From Bacteroides ilei (lineage in GTDB: Bacteria; Bacteroidota; Bacteroidia; Bacteroidales; Bacteroidaceae): a stretch of DNA of 64,000 nucleotides. The position numbers were made by a program, and so were the translations under genes. The notes beneath the pieces are model-generated. The model was given only the letters and a program-made list of their open reading frames with translations, did not search any database and had not been told where the DNA came from. Positions 31,712-41,785 of the stretch are shown here, one piece after another; position 1 is the stretch's first letter, and the number at the start of each line of letters is the position of its first letter. The stretch spans positions 259,997-323,996 of the forward strand of contig NZ_LT635801.1 of the NCBI RefSeq assembly GCF_900128495.1, given 5' to 3'.

Positions 31712-33316
31712 ATGAAAAAAAGTTGGGTCTGCCTTATATATTCACTTCTCATTCTTATCCCGGTTTCTGTCAGTTCACAGGACGCTTCCGATGTTCAGGA
31801 AATATTGTCGGCTCTAGATGAGCTGATTGTACAGAAAAGTGCCTGTCATGCCGGGCGCGAAAAAAGGATTGAAGGCTTGAAAAAGCAGTTGGCTGTTACG
31901 GCAGATACGAAAAAACAATACGATCTCTGTGGTATGTTGTTCGATGAATACCTTCATTATCAGGCAGATTCGGCTTTAAATTATGTAAAGAGGAGATGGC
32001 ATCTGCAAGGCATGTTACAGACTCCCGATCTGAAGAACGAGGTCTTGGTGAACCGTGCGGAGGTAATGGGAGTGATGGGTATGTATAATGAGGCTTTGAC
32101 TGCCTTGCAGGCTGTAGATACGGCAGAACTGAAGGACAGGTATTCCCTTACTTATTATTATAAGGCATGCCGTGCCTGTTATGGCTGGCTGGCCGACTAT
32201 ACAGCCGGCAGGAGGGAAAAGGTGAAGTATCTGGAAAAGACTGATGATTATCGTGATTCTATTTTGGCTACTTCCGAACCGGGAGTCAACAGGGATATTG
32301 TGCTGGCCGAGAAAAAGCTGCTTTTAGGAAAGCCGGGTGAAGCCGTCTCGCTTTTGAACCGGACATTGTCACAGAAAATTACACTGCAGCAACAGGCTTA
32401 TGCGAATTATACCATGTCGGAGGTTTATGAGGCCAGACATGACTCGCTCAAGCAGATCTATTACCTGGCACGTACAGCCATGGCCGATTTGCAGAGTGCC
32501 GTCCGGGAGTATGCGGCGTTGCAGAGGCTGTCAAGGCTCGTCTATGAGAATGGGGATGTAGAGCGGGCTTATAGGTATCTTGCCTGTGCCATGGAAGATG
32601 CGGTGGACAGTAACGCTCGCCTGCGTTTTATGGAAGTGACAGAATTTTATCCTATTATAGATAAGGCCAATAAAGAAAAGGAGAGACATGAAAGGCGATT
32701 GTCGAGAAATATGCTGATCAGTGTCAGTGTCCTGGCTTTTCTGCTTATCGCCGCCACGTTCTATCTCTATTACTGGATGAAGAAGTTGTCGGTCATGCGG
32801 CGGCATCTGTACAACACTAACCGCCAGCTGGTTACCACCAATCATAATCTGGAACAGACGGGGAAGATCAAGGAAGTGTATATCGCGCGTTATCTCGACC
32901 GTTGTGTCGGGTATCTGGAGAAACTGGAGCAGTATCGGCGTTCGCTGGAGAAACTGGCTATGGCTTCCAAGATTGACGAGCTTTTCAAGACCATCCGTTC
33001 AGAACAGTTCATCCGTGACGAGCGAAAAAACTTTTACAATGAGTTCGACAAGTCGTTCCTGGATTTGTTCCCGAACTTTATCCATGATTTTAACGAATTA
33101 TTGACAGATGAAGGTAAAATTTATCCTAAACAGGGTGAGCTTTTAAATACAGAACTTCGTATATTTGCACTGATTCGGCTTGGGGTTACAGATGCCAACC
33201 GTATCGCACATTTTTTAGGCTATTCACTGGCTACTGTCTATAATTATCGCAGTAAGATCCGTAATAAGGCGGCAGGTGATAAGGACCGTTTCGAACAGCG
33301 TGTCATGAATCTGTAG
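31712..33316 (+). CDS. susR: Membrane-bound starch-utilisation regulator SusR
   Basis: This 534-residue inner-membrane regulator has a signal peptide (about 1-22), a helical TPR-like periplasmic sensor region (about 25-320), one transmembrane helix (about 334-356), a coiled region, and a C-terminal helix-turn-helix (about 490-516, [20 protein letters not shown]). The length and order match SusR of B. thetaiotaomicron (DUF6377-type). SusR responds to maltose or longer maltooligosaccharides and activates susA and susB-G. It is divergent from susA, and the downstream MFS gene is 46 nt away. Confidence 0.93.
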   Translation: MKKSWVCLIYSLLILIPVSVSSQDASDVQEILSALDELIVQKSACHAGREKRIEGLKKQLAVTADTKKQYDLCGMLFDEYLHYQADSALNYVKRRWHLQGMLQTPDLKNEVLVNRAEVMGVMGMYNEALTALQAVDTAELKDRYSLTYYYKACRACYGWLADYTAGRREKVKYLEKTDDYRDSILATSEPGVNRDIVLAEKKLLLGKPGEAVSLLNRTLSQKITLQQQAYANYTMSEVYEARHDSLKQIYYLARTAMADLQSAVREYAALQRLSRLVYENGDVERAYRYLACAMEDAVDSNARLRFMEVTEFYPIIDKANKEKERHERRLSRNMLISVSVLAFLLIAATFYLYYWMKKLSVMRRHLYNTNRQLVTTNHNLEQTGKIKEVYIARYLDRCVGYLEKLEQYRRSLEKLAMASKIDELFKTIRSEQFIRDERKNFYNEFDKSFLDLFPNFIHDFNELLTDEGKIYPKQGELLNTELRIFALIRLGVTDANRIAHFLGYSLATVYNYRSKIRNKAAGDKDRFEQRVMNL

Positions 33317-33362
33317 GCTTTTATCTGTTGGGCAAGACTCATTTACACATTTATTATATACC

Positions 33363-34727
33363 ATGAAAAAATTACCTGATTTGAGCTTCTCGAAACTATG
33401 GAACATTAGTTTCGGATTTTTTGGTGTGCAGATTGCCTATGCCTTACAGAGTGCTAATATAAGCCGTATTTTTTCGACGTTGGGGGCCGATCCGCACGAC
33501 CTAAGTTATTTCTGGATTCTTCCACCTTTGGCGGGCATCGTAGTCCAGCCTATTATCGGTGCCTTAAGCGACAGGACCTGGTGCCGTTTCGGACGCCGCA
33601 TTCCGTATTTGTTTGTCGGAGCATTGATAGCCGTACTGGTGATGTGCCTGTTGCCTAATGCCGGAAGTTTCGGCATGGGAGTTTCGGCGGCAATGGTGTT
33701 CGGGTTGTTTTCATTGATGTTTCTGGATACATCCATCAATATTGCCATGCAGCCTTTCAAGATGATGGTGGGCGATATGGTGAATGAAAAACAGAAGGGG
33801 CTGGCCTATTCCATCCAGAGTTTCTTGTGTAATGCCGGTAGTCTGGTCGGATATCTGTTTCCGTTTATTTTTGCCGCTATCGGCATCAGTAATATTGCAC
33901 CTAAAGGTGTTGTACCCGATTCTGTGATCTTTTCTTTTTATGTAGGTGCCGCAATTCTGATTCTGTGTGTCATCTATACTACGGTCAAGGTAAAGGAAAT
34001 TCCTCCTGCCGAGTATGCGGAATATCATGGTATCACCAAGACAGACAAGGAAGAGAAAACCAATATGTTCAAGCTGCTGGTCAAGGCTCCGAAGGCGTTC
34101 TGGACTGTAGGATTGGTGCAATTCTTCTGTTGGGCTGCCTTCATGTTTATGTGGACGTATACAAACGGTTCCATTGCAGCCAATGTGTTCGGTACTCCTG
34201 CCGTTGAGTCGGTGACAGACGGAGTGAGCCATTGGGTGTTGGATACGCAATCTTTGGAATATCAGACAGCTGCCGACTGGGTGGGAATCCTGTTTGCTGT
34301 ACAGGCGGTAGGTTCTGTCATTTGGGCAGCGGTAATCCCTTCCATCCGGAACCGTAAGTTTGCCTATTCATTGAGTCTGGTTCTGGGCGGTATCGGCTTT
34401 ATTTCCGTCTTGTTCATACATAACCAGTATCTGTTGTTTGTGTCTTTCCTGTTGATCGGTTGTGCATGGGCGGCAATGCTGGCCTTGCCTTTCACTATCC
34501 TTACCAATTCCTTGACCGGAGGTCATATGGGTACTTATCTGGGATTGTTCAACGGGACGATCTGTGTTCCGCAGATTGTAGCGGCTGTTGCCGGCGGATG
34601 GATTCTAAAGTCTTTTGCGGTACCGGGATCTGTTCCTCCTGAAATTAATATGCTGGCTTTGGCCGGCGTGCTTCTGATTGTGGGTGCCTGCTGCGTGGGT
34701 ATCATCAGGGAACATAAGGAAGCCTGA
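33363..34727 (+). CDS. MFS sugar (probable maltose/maltooligosaccharide) transporter
   Basis: This 454-residue inner-membrane protein has about 12 transmembrane helices and the MFS pattern GALSDRTWCRFGRRIPY between helices 2 and 3. It resembles the SLC45/GPH-like sugar symporters found near starch and sucrose genes. Starting 46 nt after susR and facing malQ, it likely moves maltose or glucose from the periplasm to the cytoplasm. The exact substrate is inference from the context. Confidence 0.85.
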   Translation: MKKLPDLSFSKLWNISFGFFGVQIAYALQSANISRIFSTLGADPHDLSYFWILPPLAGIVVQPIIGALSDRTWCRFGRRIPYLFVGALIAVLVMCLLPNAGSFGMGVSAAMVFGLFSLMFLDTSINIAMQPFKMMVGDMVNEKQKGLAYSIQSFLCNAGSLVGYLFPFIFAAIGISNIAPKGVVPDSVIFSFYVGAAILILCVIYTTVKVKEIPPAEYAEYHGITKTDKEEKTNMFKLLVKAPKAFWTVGLVQFFCWAAFMFMWTYTNGSIAANVFGTPAVESVTDGVSHWVLDTQSLEYQTAADWVGILFAVQAVGSVIWAAVIPSIRNRKFAYSLSLVLGGIGFISVLFIHNQYLLFVSFLLIGCAWAAMLALPFTILTNSLTGGHMGTYLGLFNGTICVPQIVAAVAGGWILKSFAVPGSVPPEINMLALAGVLLIVGACCVGIIREHKEA

Positions 34728-34744
34728 TTTGTCTGGGCTGATAT

Positions 34745-34791
34745 AAAAAGATCAAGGCTGTATCCTGTTGGGGTACAGCCTTGATCTTTTT
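34745..34791. terminator. Bidirectional terminator between the MFS gene and malQ
   Basis: A perfect 18-bp stem (34745-34762 with 34774-34791) begins with A5 and ends with T5, so it works on both strands for the two convergent genes. Confidence 0.9.
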
Positions 34792-34819
34792 ATGGTAGTA
34801 GAAACTATAATATTAATTT

Positions 34820-37498
34820 TCAATATCTTCCGTTTGCATCAATTAGCTGGCGTATTTCGTTGTTGAATTCGTCCAGCTTCATCAGTTGCTCCAGGGTGAT
34901 ATGCATCCGCCAGCGCCAGTAGTGGCGTGGGTTGGCAGGAATGTTGATGCGTTCACTTTCCACATTCGGGTTCCGGATCGCTTCATTCATGGAAGTCCAG
35001 TCTTGCCAGGTCAGGATACAGAGCATGGAGGGAGATTGCAGATGGCGTATGATGATGTCCTGGCAGAGCCATCCCGGTACCTTTTGAGGTACATCGCCCC
35101 AATAACCCAGTTCATTGTGATAGAAGTGTTCGGTAACGGTCTTGTCTTCTTCCCACCAGCCCCGTAAAGTTGACATGTCGTGGGTGCCTATTGTGCATAC
35201 AGACCGGAACGGATATGCATATACATGTCCGAATTCATTTTTCGGGTCTTTCGGCATGCGCTGGATTTCCAGTGACAGGATCTGCAACTGGTCCATTACC
35301 CATGGCACACAGTCGGGAACCATTCCCAGGTCTTCTCCGCATACCAGCATCGGGGTTGATTGGGTGAGAATAGGCAGTTTTTTCATGGCTTCAGTATACC
35401 AGAATTCGTTGTGGCGCTGGTAGAAATAGTGGTTATACAGACGGTTGAACGCTTCCTGTTCCTGCCAGTTGAGCTGTTGGAATATGTAGTCGGTCTGTAC
35501 AGCGATACGAGGATGGTACATTTCCGGATTCTTGCGGTCGGGAACAAACAGTACGTCACTGATCAAGGCGTAAATTCCTTCTTTCAGGTCGCAGCTTTCC
35601 TTATCTGTCTTTCCAGCAAAATAAGCTTCTACCTTACGCTGGGTATCGAATTCCGGACGCATGGCATAAATGTCGTCATGTTGCAGTTCCACAAAGGTTT
35701 CCTTTACCATCTCTGCCTTGTCACCGAACATGGTGTTGAGTATATATTCACTGATGAATGGCCGGGTCATGAATTCTTTGTTGAAGTTGAGTCCGAAACT
35801 CCGGATTTCCTCTTCGCTCATCGGCAGGGCAGGTGAGAACTGCCCCAGCAGTCCGTGTACCGAATGGATAGGAATCTCCCAGATACGGAAGAATCCGAGT
35901 ATGTGGTCGATGCGGTAGGCCGTGAAATATTCGGCCATCTTGGAGAATCGGCGGCGCCACCATAGATAATTGTCTTTTTCCATGACATCCCAGTTATAGG
36001 TTGGCAAACCCCAGTTCTGTCCTTTGGATGAGAATGGGTCGGGCGGAGCCCCTGCCTGTCCGTTCAGGTTGAAGTAATAGGGCTCTATCCATGCTTCCAC
36101 ACTGGTACGGCTGATGCCGATAGGGATGTCTCCTTTTACGATCACTCCGTTCTTGCGCCCGTAGTCGCAGGCTTTCAGCAGCTGCAGATGGAGTTCATAT
36201 TGTATGAAATAATAGAAAGCTATTTCTGTATAGCAGTCGTTATCGGGTGAACAGAGTTCCTTGATGCTTGCTGCATCGTATGTGCTGTGTTCCGGCCATT
36301 GGCTGAAATCGGGTGTACCGTAGATATCGCGCAGGTAGCTGAAGGCTGCATAGGGGAGCAGCCATTCATTGTTTTCTGTAAAGAATTTCTGGAAGTTTTC
36401 CGAACTCAGAATCAGGTCTTTTTCCTGCATGAATATATCCTTCAGGTAATTCCGCTTGTAATGGTTTACTGCTTCGTAATCAACCTGTGAGAGTGCGTTC
36501 AGGCGTATTCTCTCTTTTTCGTAGACTTCTGCCCGATCTTTGTCTTTCAGTGCCGGCAACTGCCTGAGGTCGGTATACATCGGGTGGAAAGCATAGATTG
36601 AAATGCTGCAGTACGGATAAGAGTCGGTCCATGTCCCTGTCATGGAGGTGTCATTGATCGGGAGGATCTGTACAGCCTTCTGATGGGTCTTTGCAGCCCA
36701 TTCGATGAATGTTTTCAGATCTCCGAAATCGCCTACTCCGAAGCTTCCTTCCGAGCGGAGGGAGAATACCGGGATAGCTGAACCGGCAATCTTCTGTGGC
36801 GGCAGGTTGAAAAATACCTCCGTCTCCATGGGCAGGTAGGTTTCTCCGCGCATGAGCGGCTGGATGTGGAAAGTCCGGTTCATGCCACATTCCCATTCAG
36901 TTACAGATCCGGTTTTGGAGTCGACAGCTACGAATTTGTATTCGAACGGGTATTGGAGCGATGAGGCGTCAATGGTAAGGTGCCATACGTTAGGTTGCAC
37001 TTCCTGCATACGAAGCGGGCGACAGTATTCCCAGTTGCCCAATACATCACAGCTGCCTATCAGGCCCAGTTCCTGTTGCTTGTTGTATAATCCTGGGCAG
37101 AGGGCGCGGAAAGTGATGCAGCTTCCTACATAATCGTGTATTGCCACGGGGGCTGCACACGGATGCGGTTCATTGAATGCCGAACTGTATTTGAATGAGT
37201 CGGCAGGCAGGTCACGCCAGCAGTCGTCTATGATGTAGTGCTGCTGTTGGGCGTTTCCCGGATAAAAGGAATGTGCGATAGCTCCCAGTTCTTTGCGGAT
37301 ACAGTTGGCTCCGCGAAATACACCGTAACGGTATGTTATCTGTTTCATGCCTTCGGGTAGCGTGTATTCGCTGGTACCCGACCAGTCGATGCCGTTACGT
37401 GTAGAAAGGACCATGGCATGGGCTTCATCTTCATTGATGATGACACGTATGTTTTCCCCCCATACGGTACGGTACTGCATTCGGAATGTCAGTTTCAT
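34820..37498 (-). CDS. malQ: 4-alpha-glucanotransferase (GH77, with two starch-binding modules)
   Basis: This 892-residue cytoplasmic enzyme transfers glucan segments between maltooligosaccharides and releases glucose. Two N-terminal CBM20-like modules (about 1-110 and 120-235; the second has GSCDVLGNWE) precede the GH77 barrel. The nucleophile is D531 in AYRIDHILGFFRIW, with GQNWGLPTYNW before it and GTHDMSTLRGWW near the end. This is the plant DPE2-like architecture also seen in Bacteroidetes MalQ. It has no signal peptide. It is next to the sus locus, unlike in B. thetaiotaomicron. Confidence 0.95.
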   Translation of the reverse strand: MKLTFRMQYRTVWGENIRVIINEDEAHAMVLSTRNGIDWSGTSEYTLPEGMKQITYRYGVFRGANCIRKELGAIAHSFYPGNAQQQHYIIDDCWRDLPADSFKYSSAFNEPHPCAAPVAIHDYVGSCITFRALCPGLYNKQQELGLIGSCDVLGNWEYCRPLRMQEVQPNVWHLTIDASSLQYPFEYKFVAVDSKTGSVTEWECGMNRTFHIQPLMRGETYLPMETEVFFNLPPQKIAGSAIPVFSLRSEGSFGVGDFGDLKTFIEWAAKTHQKAVQILPINDTSMTGTWTDSYPYCSISIYAFHPMYTDLRQLPALKDKDRAEVYEKERIRLNALSQVDYEAVNHYKRNYLKDIFMQEKDLILSSENFQKFFTENNEWLLPYAAFSYLRDIYGTPDFSQWPEHSTYDAASIKELCSPDNDCYTEIAFYYFIQYELHLQLLKACDYGRKNGVIVKGDIPIGISRTSVEAWIEPYYFNLNGQAGAPPDPFSSKGQNWGLPTYNWDVMEKDNYLWWRRRFSKMAEYFTAYRIDHILGFFRIWEIPIHSVHGLLGQFSPALPMSEEEIRSFGLNFNKEFMTRPFISEYILNTMFGDKAEMVKETFVELQHDDIYAMRPEFDTQRKVEAYFAGKTDKESCDLKEGIYALISDVLFVPDRKNPEMYHPRIAVQTDYIFQQLNWQEQEAFNRLYNHYFYQRHNEFWYTEAMKKLPILTQSTPMLVCGEDLGMVPDCVPWVMDQLQILSLEIQRMPKDPKNEFGHVYAYPFRSVCTIGTHDMSTLRGWWEEDKTVTEHFYHNELGYWGDVPQKVPGWLCQDIIIRHLQSPSMLCILTWQDWTSMNEAIRNPNVESERINIPANPRHYWRWRMHITLEQLMKLDEFNNEIRQLIDANGRY

Positions 37499-37528
37499 AT
37501 TTCTCGAGGTATTAGTTTATGTTTTTTC

Positions 37529-37536
37529 CAAAAATA
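37529..37536 (-). promoter_or_regulatory. Candidate -7 box for malQ
   Basis: The minus strand reads TATTTTTG, 31 nt before the malQ ATG. It fits TAnnTTTG; no -33 box is seen. Confidence 0.4.
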
Positions 37537-37663
37537 GTGAATTTACATAGAATATTATTTCCTATGAAGTGAAAATATAAATTGAAATAATTAGAAATCG
37601 GCTCTGTAATGGGTTGTAGAGGCTTCTTGAGTTTGTAAGAATATAAAAAGAATAAGCGGAAAT

Positions 37664-37699
37664 AAAAAAGCTCCGGATGCCTGCAGGCTCCCGGAGCTT
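37664..37699 (-). terminator. Terminator of gyrB
   Basis: On the minus strand a 9-bp stem AAGCTCCGG/CCGGAGCTT (plus 37668-37676 and 37691-37699) is followed by a T run (plus 37664-37669). Confidence 0.8.
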
Positions 37700-37759
37700 C
37701 CCTCATTGTAAGATGTGAGGATGGATTTGAATTAATGATTATGTTTATAAAATGTCCGC

Positions 37760-39724
37760 TTATGCATCGATATTGGCATAAGTGGCATGTTTCTCGATGA
37801 ATTCACGGCGGGGAGCCACATCGTCACCCATCAGCATGGAGAAGATGTAGTCGGCGTCTGCCGCGTTTTCAATGCTTACTTGTTTCAGTATACGGGTTTC
37901 CGGATTCATGGTCGTTTCCCACAGCTGTTCCGGATTCATTTCTCCCAAACCTTTGTAGCGTTGGGTATGTATGCCGTTTTCTGTTCCGTCACCGTACTTT
38001 TGCATGAATGCCTGGCGTTCTTCATCGGTATAGCAGTATTCGCTTATCTTACCTTTCGAGCATTTGTATAATGGCGGGTTGGCTATGTACAGGTGTCCTC
38101 CTTGGATTACTTCCGGCATGTAGCGGTAGAACAATGTCATAATCAGGGTGTCGATGTGTGAACCGTCGACATCGGCATCGGTCATAATGATTACCTTATG
38201 ATAGCGGAGCTTGTCAATATTGGCTTTCTTGCTGTCATCTTCCCCTTCTACACCGAAACGTACGCCCAATGCCTGGATGATGTTGTTCACTTCATCGCTT
38301 TCAAAAGCTTTGTGCCACATGGCTTTTTCTACATTCAGGATTTTACCGCGCAGAGGAAGTATTGCCTGGAACTGGCGGCTTCGTCCCTGCTTGGCAGAAC
38401 CTCCTGCCGAGTCACCCTCCACCAGAAACAGTTCACATTCTTCCGGTACACGGCTGGAGCAGTCGGCCAGTTTGCCCGGCAGTCCGCCGCCGCCCATCGG
38501 ACTTTTCCGTTGTACGGATTCACGTGCCTTGCGGGCTGCGATACGTGCCGTTGCGGCAAGTACAACCTTGTCGATAATCATTTTGGCTTCCTTCGGATGT
38601 TCTTCCAGGTAATTGGTCAAAGCTTCACCTACAGCCTGGTTCACTGCACCGCTTACCTCATTGTTCCCCAGTTTGGTCTTGGTCTGTCCTTCGAACTGAG
38701 GCTCGGCTACCTTGACCGAAATTACGGCAATCAGTCCTTCACGGAAGTCTTCTCCCGAAATTTCCACCTTGGCCTTTTCCAGTGCCTTGCTGTCTTCCGC
38801 ATATTTTTTCAGTACACGGGTCAGTGCCATACGGAAACCGGTTTCGTGTGTACCTCCTTCAATGGTATTGATGTTGTTTACATACGAATGGAGGTTTTCG
38901 CGGAATCCGGTGTTGTACATGATAGCACATTCAATGGGGACTCCCTGCTTTTCGGTATTCAGGTAGATTACATCGTCAATCAACGGGGTATTGTTGGAGT
39001 TCAGGAAACGTACGAATTCCTTTACACCTTCTTCCGAATGGAATATTTCCTGTTTATAGCTGCCGTCTTCTTCCTTCTCACGTTTGTCGGTCAATGTAAT
39101 GGTGATGCCTTTGTTCAGGTAGGCCAGTTCACGCATACGTGCCTGAAGAATACTGTATTTGTATTCGGTTACGGTGAAGATGCTGCTGTCGGGCCAGAAT
39201 GTCTGGCGTGTACCTGTAAGGTTGGTTGTACCGACTTCCTTTACCGGATACAGAGGTTTTCCGCACGCATATTCCTGCTGATAGATCTTTCCGTTACGGA
39301 ATACGTTGGTCGTCATATGGGTAGACAGTGCGTTCACACACGATACACCGACACCGTGCAGACCTCCGGATACTTTGTAGGAACCTTTGTCGAACTTACC
39401 TCCGGCGTGCAATACAGTCATGACCACTTCCAGTGCCGACTTCTTTTCTTTCTGATGGAAATCTACCGGAATACCACGACCGTTGTCCTGTACGGTAATG
39501 GAATTATCTTCGTTGATCGTTACTTCGATATGTGTACAATAACCCGCCAGTGCCTCGTCAATGGAGTTGTCCACTACCTCATAAACCAGGTGGTGGAGAC
39601 CCTTTTCACTGATGTCACCGATATACATGGCCGGGCGCTTGCGTACTGCTTCCAGCCCTTCCAGTACCTGGATGCTACTGGCCGAGTAGCTGCTTCCGCT
39701 GTTTGATGTCAGTTCTTCACTCAT
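37760..39724 (-). CDS. gyrB: DNA gyrase subunit B
   Basis: This 654-residue ATPase subunit of DNA gyrase introduces negative supercoils with GyrA. The GHKL ATP site is visible (VYEVVDNSIDEALAG near residue 45 and QDNGRGIPVD), followed by the transducer domain and the TOPRIM domain with LVEGDSAGGSAKQGR and MTDADVDGSHI. The C-terminal region has QRYKGLGEMNPEQLWETTM. Length is usual for the short GyrB form. A -7 box TATCTTTG lies at plus 39764-39771. rpsT lies upstream with its own terminator. Confidence 0.98.
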   Translation of the reverse strand: MSEELTSNSGSSYSASSIQVLEGLEAVRKRPAMYIGDISEKGLHHLVYEVVDNSIDEALAGYCTHIEVTINEDNSITVQDNGRGIPVDFHQKEKKSALEVVMTVLHAGGKFDKGSYKVSGGLHGVGVSCVNALSTHMTTNVFRNGKIYQQEYACGKPLYPVKEVGTTNLTGTRQTFWPDSSIFTVTEYKYSILQARMRELAYLNKGITITLTDKREKEEDGSYKQEIFHSEEGVKEFVRFLNSNNTPLIDDVIYLNTEKQGVPIECAIMYNTGFRENLHSYVNNINTIEGGTHETGFRMALTRVLKKYAEDSKALEKAKVEISGEDFREGLIAVISVKVAEPQFEGQTKTKLGNNEVSGAVNQAVGEALTNYLEEHPKEAKMIIDKVVLAATARIAARKARESVQRKSPMGGGGLPGKLADCSSRVPEECELFLVEGDSAGGSAKQGRSRQFQAILPLRGKILNVEKAMWHKAFESDEVNNIIQALGVRFGVEGEDDSKKANIDKLRYHKVIIMTDADVDGSHIDTLIMTLFYRYMPEVIQGGHLYIANPPLYKCSKGKISEYCYTDEERQAFMQKYGDGTENGIHTQRYKGLGEMNPEQLWETTMNPETRILKQVSIENAADADYIFSMLMGDDVAPRREFIEKHATYANIDA

Positions 39725-39763
39725 TATCCAAAATCTAATATTTATAGTTTACTTTAAAACGTT

Positions 39764-39771
39764 CAAAGATA
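39764..39771 (-). promoter_or_regulatory. Candidate -7 box for gyrB
   Basis: The minus strand reads TATCTTTG, 40 nt before the ATG. No TTTG is found at -33. Confidence 0.45.
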
Positions 39772-39880
39772 CTAAAAATTCATCAGATTCTTAGGAAAGA
39801 GAGGACTAAAAAAGATAAAAAATACAGATAGACTACGGGACTTTTCCCCCGGCAAAATAGGGACATGCGGGTATAACGAC

Positions 39881-39910
39881 AAAAGGCCGGATCATCATGA
39901 TCCAGCCTTA
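39881..39910 (-). terminator. Terminator of rpsT
   Basis: On the minus strand AAGGCTGGATCA pairs with TGATCCGGCCTT (one G-T wobble) around a 3-nt loop and runs into TTTT. Confidence 0.85.
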
Positions 39911-39934
39911 ATATCTTTTGAGTTAAGCGGTAAC

Positions 39935-40189
39935 TTAAGCCAATTTGCTGATGTGAGCAGCCAATTTAGACTTCAAGTTGGCAGCTTTGTTTTTGTGGAT
40001 AATGTTACGTTTTGCCAGTTTATCCAACAATTTCTGTACACTTGGGAATAAAGCTACAGCTTCGGCTTTTTCAGTAGTTGCACGAAGTTTCTTCACTGCG
40101 TTACGCATAGTCTTTGCATAATATCTGTTGTGAAGTCTTCTTTTTTCTTCTTGTCTGATTCTTTTAATAGATGATTTGTGATTTGCCAT
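39935..40189 (-). CDS. rpsT: 30S ribosomal protein S20
   Basis: This 84-residue, strongly basic protein matches S20, a primary 16S rRNA-binding protein. The N-terminus [20 protein letters not shown] and the helical composition are typical. It lies 42 nt downstream of tRNA-Glu on the same strand and may share its promoter. A terminator follows at once. Confidence 0.97.
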   Translation of the reverse strand: MANHKSSIKRIRQEEKRRLHNRYYAKTMRNAVKKLRATTEKAEAVALFPSVQKLLDKLAKRNIIHKNKAANLKSKLAAHISKLA

Positions 40190-40231
40190 CTCGACTAATC
40201 TTTAATATTGTTCGTGATCTTGTTTATTATG

Positions 40232-40303
40232 TAGCCCGTGGGGGAATCGAACCCCCCTTTCAAGAATGAAAATCTTGCGTCCTAACCGATAGACGAACGG
40301 GCC
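40232..40303 (-). tRNA. tRNA-Glu (anticodon TTC)
   Basis: A 72-nt cloverleaf is readable on the minus strand. The acceptor GGCCCGT pairs with ACGGGCT (first pair G-U), the anticodon stem CAAGA/TCTTG holds loop TTTTCAT with anticodon TTC, and the T arm contains GGTTCGATTCC. CCA is not encoded. A perfect -33/-7 promoter lies upstream. Confidence 0.97.
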
Positions 40304-40366
40304 ATCCTTATTTCAGGAAGAACTCCTGACTTGCAATCGAGGATGCATATCTCTCGTTTGCGGATG

Positions 40367-40397
40367 CAAAGGTAGGAAGAATTTTTATTCCACCAAA
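40367..40397 (-). promoter_or_regulatory. Promoter of tRNA-Glu (and probably rpsT)
   Basis: On the minus strand TTTG (plus 40394-40397) and TACCTTTG (plus 40367-40374) are separated by 19 bp, a full consensus match. Start would be near 40360. Confidence 0.8.
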
Positions 40398-40446
40398 ACA
40401 TTCGGGCAGTTTTTTTTCAAAATGCGCCATTTTCATTCAAAAGGGT

Positions 40447-40454
40447 TATCTTTG
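40447..40454 (+). promoter_or_regulatory. -7 box for recO
   Basis: TATCTTTG lies 26 nt before the recO ATG. The -33 position lacks TTTG. Confidence 0.5.
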
Positions 40455-40480
40455 TATCAATTAATGGATTGGAGGCCGTT

Positions 40481-41203
40481 ATGTTGCAGAAATATACGGG
40501 TGTGGTGCTTCATTCTTTGAAGTACAGCGACAAACAGAATATAGTACATATCTATACCGAACAGGAGGGGAGGATGTCTTTTCTTGTTCCGGTGCAACGT
40601 TCCAGAAAATCTACGGTACGCCTGGTGTTGTTCCAGCCCTTGTCTATTGTTGAATTCGAGGCGGATGTACGGCCTAAGTCGGGTCTGCACCCCATCAAGG
40701 AGGCCAAGGCGTGGTATCTTTTCCAGTCTCTTCCTTACGATCCGTATAAGTCGGCCATTGCTTTGTTTATCGCCGAGTTCCTTTACAGGGCATTGAAGGA
40801 AGAGTCCGAGAACCGGGCTCTGTTCGGGTATCTGGTCAATTCCATCCAATGGCTGGATGCCTGTGACGGCAGTTTTGCCAATTTCCATCTGGTTTTTCTG
40901 ATGCGTCTGTCCCGTTTTTTGGGGCTGTTCCCCAATGTGGAAGGATATACCGACGGAGCCTTCTTTGATTTGCTGAACGCATGTTTTGTTCCCTCGCAGC
41001 CGTATCATGGTATGTTTGTCCGTCCGCAGGAAGCGGCGGCTATCCGTAACCTGATCCGTATGAATTATGATACGATGCATCTTTTTTCCATGAACCGGAT
41101 GGAGCGCAACCGCTGCCTTGACATCATCAACCAGTATTACCGGCTGCATCTGCCCGATTTCCCCGAACTGAAATCCCTTCCGGTGCTTCAGGAACTGTTC
41201 TGA
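40481..41203 (+). CDS. recO: DNA repair protein RecO
   Basis: This 240-residue protein matches RecO, which loads RecA on SSB-coated DNA in the RecFOR pathway. The N-terminal OB fold starts [15 protein letters not shown] and contains [12 protein letters not shown]; the helical C-terminal domain follows. The Bacteroidetes form lacks the usual zinc-binding cysteines. I start at ATG 40481, preceded by GGAGG at 40471-40475. The frame also opens at TTG 40469, which is less likely. Confidence 0.92.
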   Translation: MLQKYTGVVLHSLKYSDKQNIVHIYTEQEGRMSFLVPVQRSRKSTVRLVLFQPLSIVEFEADVRPKSGLHPIKEAKAWYLFQSLPYDPYKSAIALFIAEFLYRALKEESENRALFGYLVNSIQWLDACDGSFANFHLVFLMRLSRFLGLFPNVEGYTDGAFFDLLNACFVPSQPYHGMFVRPQEAAAIRNLIRMNYDTMHLFSMNRMERNRCLDIINQYYRLHLPDFPELKSLPVLQELF

Positions 41204-41227
41204 ATCTGTATAGGATGTGCAGAAAAG

Positions 41228-41267
41228 AAGGAAGCCCCTGTCCGTTTTCCCGGGCAAGGGCTTCCTT
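41228..41267. terminator. Terminator between recO and yqeY
   Basis: AAGGAAGCCC (41228-41237) pairs with GGGCTTCCTT (41258-41267). T-rich sequence follows on the minus side, so it can serve both convergent genes. Confidence 0.75.
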
Positions 41268-41285
41268 TCGGATATGAAAATGCTG

Positions 41286-41735
41286 TTATCCCAGCAGTTC
41301 CTTCACTTTTGCCGATATGGCACGGCCTTCGGCCAGTCCGGCCAGTTCCTTGGTGGCTACACCCATAACCTTACCCATATCTTTACCGCTTGTAGCGCCT
41401 ACGCGTCCGATGATTTCTTTCAGCTTGGCTTCCAGTTCCTCGGCCGAGAGCTGTTTGGGCAGATAGGTTTCGATTACACGTACCTGTGCCATTTCTTCTT
41501 CAGCCAGGTCGGCGCGTCCCTGTCCTTCATATACTGCGGCCGAATCTTTTCCCTGCTTTACCATTTTCTGCATGATTTTCAATGCTGCGTCGTCGGTCAG
41601 GGTATCGTTGGCTCCCGGAGCGGTTTTTGCTTCAAGGAAATTCTTCTTTATGTTGCGCAAGGTTTCCAGTCTTACCTTGTCTTTGGCTTTCATAGCCTCT
41701 TTGATGTCATTGCTGATCTGATCAAATAAATCCAT
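41286..41735 (-). CDS. YqeY/GatB-tail domain protein
   Basis: This 149-residue protein matches the YqeY family, related to the C-terminal tail of GatB that contacts tRNA. Family marks are VIETYLPKQLSAEELEAKL and GKDMGKVMG. Its cellular function is not settled; a link to tRNA-dependent amidation is presumed from the GatB likeness. It lies 50 nt after ftsZ on the same strand, so it is likely cotranscribed with the dcw cluster. Confidence 0.88.
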   Translation of the reverse strand: MDLFDQISNDIKEAMKAKDKVRLETLRNIKKNFLEAKTAPGANDTLTDDAALKIMQKMVKQGKDSAAVYEGQGRADLAEEEMAQVRVIETYLPKQLSAEELEAKLKEIIGRVGATSGKDMGKVMGVATKELAGLAEGRAISAKVKELLG

Positions 41736-41785
41736 ATCTTTATTTATTTTGTTTAGAATTTTGGTTCTTGTTCATTTCTCCGGAA

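Noticed and set aside
37548..37553. TAGAAT upstream of malQ, similar to the candidate SusR motif
   Set aside because: The distance to the malQ -7 box is different (11 bp) and the TTATA part is missing, so it is not the same element.
38198..39706. 502-codon open frame on the plus strand opposite gyrB
   Set aside because: It is antisense to a certain gene. Long antisense frames are common in this codon usage and the translation shows no protein family.
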